A DNA stretch of 64,000 nt from Hormiphora californensis (Eukaryota; Ctenophora; Tentaculata; Cydippida; Pleurobrachiidae). Made by a program: the position numbers and the translations under genes. Position 1 is the first letter of the stretch; the number at the start of each line of letters is the position of its first letter. The DNA lies in NCBI GenBank assembly GCA_020137815.1, contig CM035350.1, positions 10,418,033-10,482,032 on the forward strand, in the 5' to 3' direction. The notes under the pieces are model-generated. The model searched no databases. It saw nothing but the letters and a program-made list of their open reading frames with translations, and was not told the DNA's origin. Below are positions 58,392 to 64,000 of the stretch, piece after piece.

Positions 58392-61300
58392 GAGAGAGAG
58401 AGAGAGAGAGATAGATAAAGATAGACAGATTGGAGGATAACAATTAACAATTAACGAGATATGCCGTTAATTATGGCAGTTATAGCCTAAAGGTGTTACC
58501 CCCGTGACACCACATGGGCCCGGGCATCCAAACTAATTTATTTAATTGGTTTTTGGACTTAATTTCACCCCACCCTATATTTCAGCAACTGTTTCCTACC
58601 AGTATATCGGGGGCACCAGGCCGATCATTCACATCCACTTTCTCTTCTAACAACTCAAACATGTTCTCCATGTCAATAAAGTTGTTTTGTATCATGCGAT
58701 AGTAGGTTCCAAACCAATTTAGAGGCATATAGAGTTGTCTGATGTAGGAAACAAACAGAACAAAGTCACCTGTGGGGGAGTTGTGTGTTACTAAAACAAC
58801 AATTCTAACACAATTCATGGTGTTACTTGTTATATATGGGAAATATACACTATAGAACGATATGGAACTCAATAACAGTGGGTAAATTAATTGTAGTTGA
58901 GTTTCAATGAAACGTACCGACAGTGAGGCGACCAGCGTGCACATCGTATATGATAAGGATAGAGCCACCCAGAGTGCCCATGAATATAATCACATTCTGC
59001 ACCCCGTTCAGAAGGGAGAGAGAACTAACAGACAAGTACTCAGACCTCAGATAGACCTTAATCATCTTGCAAAACCTACAGAAGTTAGTTTTTAGTGCAA
59101 ATACATTGTTATGTTCTAACCCCCCTTTCCGGGCGGGGCGCACGAAACACAGTCTAGCTAGGCAACAAATACAACGATTAAAAGTAAAACAGAGGGTATA
59201 TCTAACAGGGGGGATATCTCACCTGTTAGATTCGTATTTCTCTGCACCAAAGTACTTGACAGTTTCAAAGTTAAGTAGACTGTCAACAGCAAGTGCTTTA
59301 GTCGTGTTCATGGATTGGATTCATATCTCTCCTGTATTTAGTTCTCCACTCAGTTAGAACCACTGTTATTACTGGGGGGAAGAGAGAGAGAGAGAGAGAG
59401 ATGAGGAATACTTTATAGGAGACCTTGTAATGAATCTAATGGGTTAGACAATACTCATTTAACTAACCAATTAACTTCCTATTTGACTGTGTGCTGTACT
59501 AACCCATGTAGTAGGCCATAGGTAACGAATATGATCAGCCCATACCAGACGTTGAATGCAACAACAAAGTATACTATAGCAATGGTCAAATCCACCAGAC
59601 AAGGAGCAATGTTGAACAAAATATAACTGCCGCGAGAGGGAGGGATGTTATATCTGTGTTATAACCCAGATTATATGATCGGTACTGGAAATATAGACTA
59701 CTACTACTGTGAGACTGTTGTATAACTTGTAAACTGCACTTACTTGAGAAGGTTTGATATAGCACTACCAGACCTATCTAGAATCTTCATTACTTCCCCT
59801 GTCTTACGAGACAAATGCCAGCCAATAGATAAACTGGGGGGGGGGGGGGTAAGGGAGAGGTGGAAATTTGTCTGATGAATCTGGAAGCATGTGAAGCATG
59901 TGAAGAAGGCACTATGATAGGAAGGCAGGACTGGTTGATGGTGGGGAGAAGGGGGGAGGGGTGGGGCTATAACTCTGGGGGTGGGGAGAGTGGGTGGGGT
60001 AGATCACTAACTTGTGGAGATGGTCAAATAGACGGGTATTAACACGCTGGGTTGAGTACTAACTTGTGGAGATGGTCAAATAGACGGGTATTAACACGCT
60101 GGGTTGAGTACTGAGTGACACTGAGCCATAACTGGGAACGTAGGGTGCCAATCAAACCTCCAGATCCCAAACCTACAAGAAGGAGATATATCATCTATAC
60201 AGATTACCAAACCTAAGAGGTAAAATAAGAGTAGTCTCTTTTGTGGTGTAACTACACAGTGCTGCGAGGGGCCAGTTTGCTTTTTGAGTATTTTAGTCAA
60301 AAAACTAACTTTTGATATTTGGTTCAGCTCGAAGACCCGGACCAGATGGACTATTCAAAAAGCGCCTTTGCCCACACCTTCCTGGAGAAAAATGAGGTTA
60401 ACTTTTTGCCCAAAACTGGTGTTAACCTCAATAAATCATAGACTGCAAGTCATAAGACCATGAAGCCGGTTCTAATAGTTAAATCTCGCCAGGGGTATAG
60501 TTTGTATGTAATTTGACAATCCTAAACCAAGCCATTGGCAAAATTTTAGAGGTTAACATTATTTCCGAAAAGTTACATTTTTGCGATTATTTCGTAATAA
60601 TTTCGTCAGGTCTAGCGGAATTTCCAAACGAGATATCTTAGAACTGGGCCTTGTAATTTGGTAAGAAAGGTCCTAAGTAACTGAATTAACATTTTGAAGG
60701 GAAAAATGGGGTGTGGTTTTTATTTTATTGAGGTTAACATGCTTAAAAAGTGTAAAAAAAGTGAAATATTACACCTTTTAAGCATGTTAACCTCAATAAA
60801 ATAAAAACCACACCCCATTTTTCCCTTCAAAATGTTAATTCAGTTACTTAGGACCTTTCTTACCAAATTACAAGGCCCAGTTCTAAGATATCTCGTTTGG
60901 AAATTCCGCTAGACCTGACGAAATTATTACGAAATAATCGCAAAAATGTAACTTTTCGGAAATATTGTTAACCTCTAAAATTTTGCCAATGACTTGGTTT
61001 AGGATTGTCAAATTACATACAAACTATACCCCTGGCGAGATTTAACTATTAGAACCGGCTTCATGGTCTTATGACTTGCAGTCTATGATTTATTGAGGTT
61101 AACACCAGTTTTGGGCAAAAAGTTAACCTCATTTTTCTCCAGGAAGGTGTGGGCAAAGGCGCTTTTTGAATAGTCCATCTGGTCCGGGTCTTCGAGCTGA
61201 ACCAAATATCAAAAGTTAGTTTTTTGACTAAAATACTCGATATTCTAACTGAACAAAAGTGGCATTTCGCAGCACTGTGAACTAATTGAACTGTTATCGC

Positions 61301-61497
61301 AGGTTGTTCTTGCTGCAATCAGTTAACACATCTTGGTGAGTGTAGTCTGTTTGTGTTATAGTCTGTTTTATAGTAAACACTAAACTCTATGACGTATAGT
61401 AGTGAGCCATGTGCAGTACCTGTTCCCTGTGCTAATGTTGTAACACAGTAAAGTATAATGGTACTCAGGGCCAGCTTCCCCGCTGTCAACTCGTTAA
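52581..61497 (-). CDS. ABCB6: ABCB6-like mitochondrial/endosomal ABC half transporter, 3' thirteen exons
   Basis: ABC half transporter of the ABCB6/HMT1 group (porphyrin or metal-conjugate transport, acting as a homodimer). Exons (minus): 61420-61497, 60064-60172, 59744-59833, 59504-59626, 59223-59371, 58918-59075, 58600-58769, 54760-54843, 54378-54509, 53873-53946, 53559-53772, 53280-53443, 52581-52740 (stop). TMD text matches ABCB6 closely: [67 protein letters not shown]: Walker [11 protein letters not shown]-loop [11 protein letters not shown], signature [16 protein letters not shown], Walker B IVLLDE, D-loop SALD, H-loop AHRLST. NBD phases all agree. Around 59223-59626 the frame breaks (donor phase at 59504 and an apparent 2-base loss near 59320). 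The 5' exons lie right of the window. The C-terminal tail is R/G-rich. A duplicate exon lies at 56680-56849. Confidence 0.9.
52741..53215. repeat. 33-bp tandem array at ABCB6-like last-exon acceptor
   Basis: About thirteen units of GGGAAGAATGGGGTCAATAG plus AACATGTGATATT. The minus strand repeats GACCCCATTCTTCCCAAT; the true acceptor is the same tract ending CCCAG. The unit is 33 bp, so both strands stay open, which creates artefact frames. Confidence 0.9.
54921..55110. mobile_element. Small inverted-repeat element with GTGGGGGC hairpins
   Basis: Approximate ends CTATATCATAGCACTGGCA and TGCCAGTGCTACTATATA. The interior has two GGGGGTGTGGGGGCAGAGCC hairpins. Class uncertain. Confidence 0.45.
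55540..56120. repeat. Four ~165-bp tandem repeats
   Basis: Units contain GTCGATTTATGGGGGGTCGT, TTTGCATATTTATGCACC and CTAGAACGTTTTCATGGACA, with up to several percent divergence. Intronic in the ABCB6-like gene. Uncoded. Confidence 0.85.
56201..56646. mobile_element. ~445-bp MITE with ~90-bp inverted repeats, copy 1
   Basis: Starts GAAATTAAGTCCAAAAACCA and ends with its complement. The repeats also share ATGCCCGGGCCCATGTGGTG and GGGGGTAACACCTTTAGGCT. Internal (GA)n at 56424-56495. Confidence 0.88.
56221..57027. repeat. ~805-bp segmental duplication, copy 1 (MITE plus ABCB6-like exon)
   Basis: Near-identical to 58143-58947; the only difference seen is 2 bp in the GA tract. Contains a full copy of the exon [20 protein letters not shown] and only the last bases of the preceding exon. 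Confidence 0.92.
56680..56849 (-). pseudogene. Duplicate copy of ABCB6-like TMD exon
   Basis: 170-bp exon identical to 58600-58769, with intact acceptor and donor and identical phase (1 to 0). Using both would repeat 56 residues and shift phase, so only one can be used per transcript. No sequence reason tells which. Confidence 0.8.
57028..58142 (-). mobile_element. Truncated LINE fragment with endonuclease domain
   Basis: Minus-strand frame 57111-58031. The N-terminal part has hydrophobic segments and [10 protein letters not shown]; then an apurinic-type endonuclease/exonuclease/phosphatase domain: [19 protein letters not shown] (catalytic Glu), [19 protein letters not shown]. The frame ends before the catalytic D and H of the domain end, and no reverse transcriptase follows, so it is cut at 57028. 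A GTT/AAC trinucleotide tract (57025-57045) marks the left end. Clade not assigned. Confidence 0.82.
58143..58566. mobile_element. MITE copy 2 (left end truncated)
   Basis: Same MITE as 56201-56646, missing its first ~20 bases because the duplication boundary lies inside it. Confidence 0.85.
58143..58947. repeat. ~805-bp segmental duplication, copy 2
   Basis: Right copy, continuous with the upstream exon 58918-59075, hence the ancestral position of the exon. Confidence 0.9.
60012..60115. repeat. Two-copy duplication of ABCB6-like exon 3' end plus donor
   Basis: AACTTGTGGAGATGGTCAAA ... GGGTTGAGTACT occurs at 60010 and 60060. It duplicates the last ~45 exon bases (LFDHLHK) and the donor GTTAGTACT. 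Confidence 0.87.
60285..61240. mobile_element. ~950-bp near-perfect palindrome (foldback element)
   Basis: Arms of about 465 bp, from GAGTATTTTAGTCAAAAAAC to its complement GTTTTTTGACTAAAATACTC, meet at GTGTAAAAAAAGTGAAATATTACAC near 60765. Only a few mismatches seen. No coding. Intronic in the ABCB6-like gene. Confidence 0.92.
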
Positions 61498-61499
61498 CT

Positions 61500-61935
<436 letters not shown>

Positions 61936-62027
61936 ACATTAGTTGGGCCACCAACACACACTACACTGTGTGTGTACTACACACACTGTACTGAGATTGA
62001 TGATGTACTCCACTCCCTGCCCACATT

Positions 62028-64000
62028 AGCCCCCCCCCCCCACTCCCCAGTAGATCCAGCCCACATTAGCCCCCCACTCCCCAGTAGATCCAGCCCACAT
62101 TGCCCCCCCCCCCACTCCCCAGTAGATCCAGCCCACATTAGCCCCACTCCCACTCCCCAGTAGATCCAGCCCACATTAGCCCCCCACTCCCCAGTAGATC
62201 CAGCCCACATTGCCCCCCCCCCCCCCACTCCCCAGTAGATCCAGCCCACATTAGCCCCCCCCCACTCCCCAGTAGATCCAGCCCACATTAGCCCCCCACT
62301 CCCCAGTAGATCCAGCCCACATTGCCCCCCCCCCACTCCCCAGTAGATCCAGCCCACATTGCCCCCCCCCCACTCCCCAGTAGATCCAGCCCACATTAGC
62401 CCCACTCCCACTCCCCAGTAGATCCAGCCCACATTAGCCCCACTCCCACTCCCCAGTAGATCCAGCCCACATTAGCCCCCCACTCCCCAGTAGATCCAGC
62501 CCACATTGCCCCCCCCCACTCCCCAGTAGATCCAGCCCACATTAGCCCCCCCCCACTCCCCAGTAGATCCAGCCCACATTAGCCCCCCACTCCCCAGTAG
62601 ATCCAGCCCACATTGCCCCCCCCCCACTCCCCAGTAGATCCAGCCCACATTAGCCCCACTCCCACTCCCCAGTAGATCCAGCCCACATTAGCCCCACTCC
62701 CACTCCCCAGTAGATCCAGCCCACATTAGCCCCCCACTCCCCAGTAGATCCAGCCCACATTAGCCCCACTCCCACTCCCCAGTAGATCCAGCCCACATTA
62801 GCCCCACTCCCACTCCCCAGTAGATCCAGCCCACATTAGCCCCCCCACTCCCCAGTAGATCCAGCCCACATTAGCCCCCCACTCCCCAGTAGATCCAGCC
62901 CACATTAGCCCCCCCACTCCCCAGTAGATCCAGCCCACATTAGCCCCCCACTCCCCAGTAGATCCAGCCCACATTAGCCCCCCCCCACTCCCCAGTAGAT
63001 CCAGCCCACATTAGCCCCCCACTCCCCAGTAGATCCAGCCCACATTAGCCCCCCCACTCCCCAGTAGATCCAGCCCACATTAGCCCCCCACTCCCCAGTA
63101 GATCCAGCCCACATTAGCCCCCCCACTCCCCAGTAGATCCAGCCCACATTAGCCCCACCCCCCCCCCCCCCACTCCCCAGTAGATCCAGCCCACATTAGC
63201 CCCCCACTCCCCAGTAGATCCAGCCCACATTAGTCCCCCACTCCCCAGTAGATCCAGCCCACATTAGCCCCACTCCCACTCCCCAGTAGATCCAGCCCAC
63301 ATTAGCCCCACTCCCACTCCCCAGTAGATCCAGCCCACATTAGCCCCCCCCCCCACTCCCCAGTAGATCCAGCCCACATTAGCCCCCCCACTCCCCAGTA
63401 GATCCAGCCCACATTAGCCCCCCCCCACTCCCCAGTAGATCCAGCCCACATTAGCCCCTCCCCACTCCCCAGTAGATCCAGCCCACATTAGCCCCCCCCC
63501 CACTCCCCAGTAGATCCAGCCCACATTAGCCCCCCCCCACTCCCCAGTAGATCCAGCCCACATTAGCCCCCCCACTCCCCAGTAGATCCAGCCCACATTA
63601 GCCCCCCACTCCCCAGTAGATCCAGCCCACATTAGCCCCCCCCACTCCCCAGTAGATCCAGCCCACATTAGCCCCCCCACTCCCCAGTAGATCCAGCCCA
63701 CATTAGCCCCCCCCCCCACTCCCCAGTAGATCCAGCCCACATTAGCCCCCCCCCCCCACTCCCCAGTAGATCCAGCCCACATTAGCCCCCACTCCCCAGT
63801 AGATCCAGCCCACATTAGCCCCCCCCCCACTCCCCAGTAGATCCAGCCCACATTAGCCCCCCCCCCACTCCCCAGTAGATCCAGCCCACATTAGCCCCCC
63901 CCCCACTCCCCAGTAGATCCAGCCCACATTAGCCCCCCCACTCCCCAGTAGATCCAGCCCACATTAGCCCCCCCCCCCCCACTCCCCAGTAGATCCAGCC
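62028..64000. repeat. 31-45-bp satellite CAGTAGATCCAGCCCACATT
   Basis: About fifty units of CCCCAGTAGATCCAGCCCAC plus ATTAGCCCC and a C run of variable length. Runs off the right edge. G-rich on the minus strand. Frames translating as WIYWGVG repeats are artefacts. Confidence 0.93.

Noticed and set aside
62028-63851. Minus-strand WIYWGVGG repeat proteins
   Set aside because: Satellite translation; frame depends on C-run lengths and has no start or stop context.

Overview
This is eukaryotic, almost certainly metazoan, nuclear DNA. Genes are split by GT-AG introns and the proteins are animal-type: adenosine kinase, ABCB6-like transporter, TSP1/EGF single-pass membrane protein and MYND zinc-finger proteins. 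Compact gene spacing, short exons and extreme satellite content would fit an early-branching animal such as a sponge, but that placement is a weak inference. All eight genes that can be supported lie on the minus strand, so exons run from high to low coordinates. Exon limits below come from matching splice sites and codon phase by hand.

Layout, left to right: (1) 1-4294, 5' part of an adenosine kinase gene (seven coding exons; the 3' end is off the left edge). (2) 5659-16023, a DEAD-box RNA helicase with a likely mitochondrial presequence; one intron holds a ~4 kb, 40-bp satellite made of its own motif V exon end. (3) 16305-19657, a 179-residue secretory/membrane protein (signal peptide, TSP1, EGF, TM). 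(4) 20442-25841, a large inverted-repeat element saturated with the palindrome TTTGGCGCCAAA, with a smaller TA-type MITE inside its right end. (5) 26312-27813, a gene of unknown function with two apparent frameshifts at G runs. (6) 29758-33465, a gene with two duplicated, probably mutually exclusive terminal exons. (7) 33618-34942, a three-MYND-finger protein with one frameshift at an A run. (8) 34960-49365, a 38-bp satellite split by a non-coding LTR retrotransposon (42002-48392). (9) 50483-51049, a one-MYND-finger protein. (10) 52581-61497, an ABCB6-like half transporter whose introns hold a duplicated exon, a LINE endonuclease fragment, MITEs and a ~950-bp palindrome. (11) 61500-64000, satellite DNA, probably still inside the transporter gene.

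The most unusual property is a repeated relationship between tandem arrays and splice junctions. In most introns the satellite starts at the exon edge, and its unit is a copy of the exon end plus splice site, or of the acceptor tract. This recurs in at least four unrelated genes and generates from two to about a hundred extra splice-site copies. The second is the TTTGGCGCCAAA element, whose repeated motif equals the palindromic E2F/DP consensus. Parts of the assembly look unpolished (11330-12000, 40530-42000, LTR indels, homopolymer frameshifts), so broken frames should not be taken as pseudogenes without reads.
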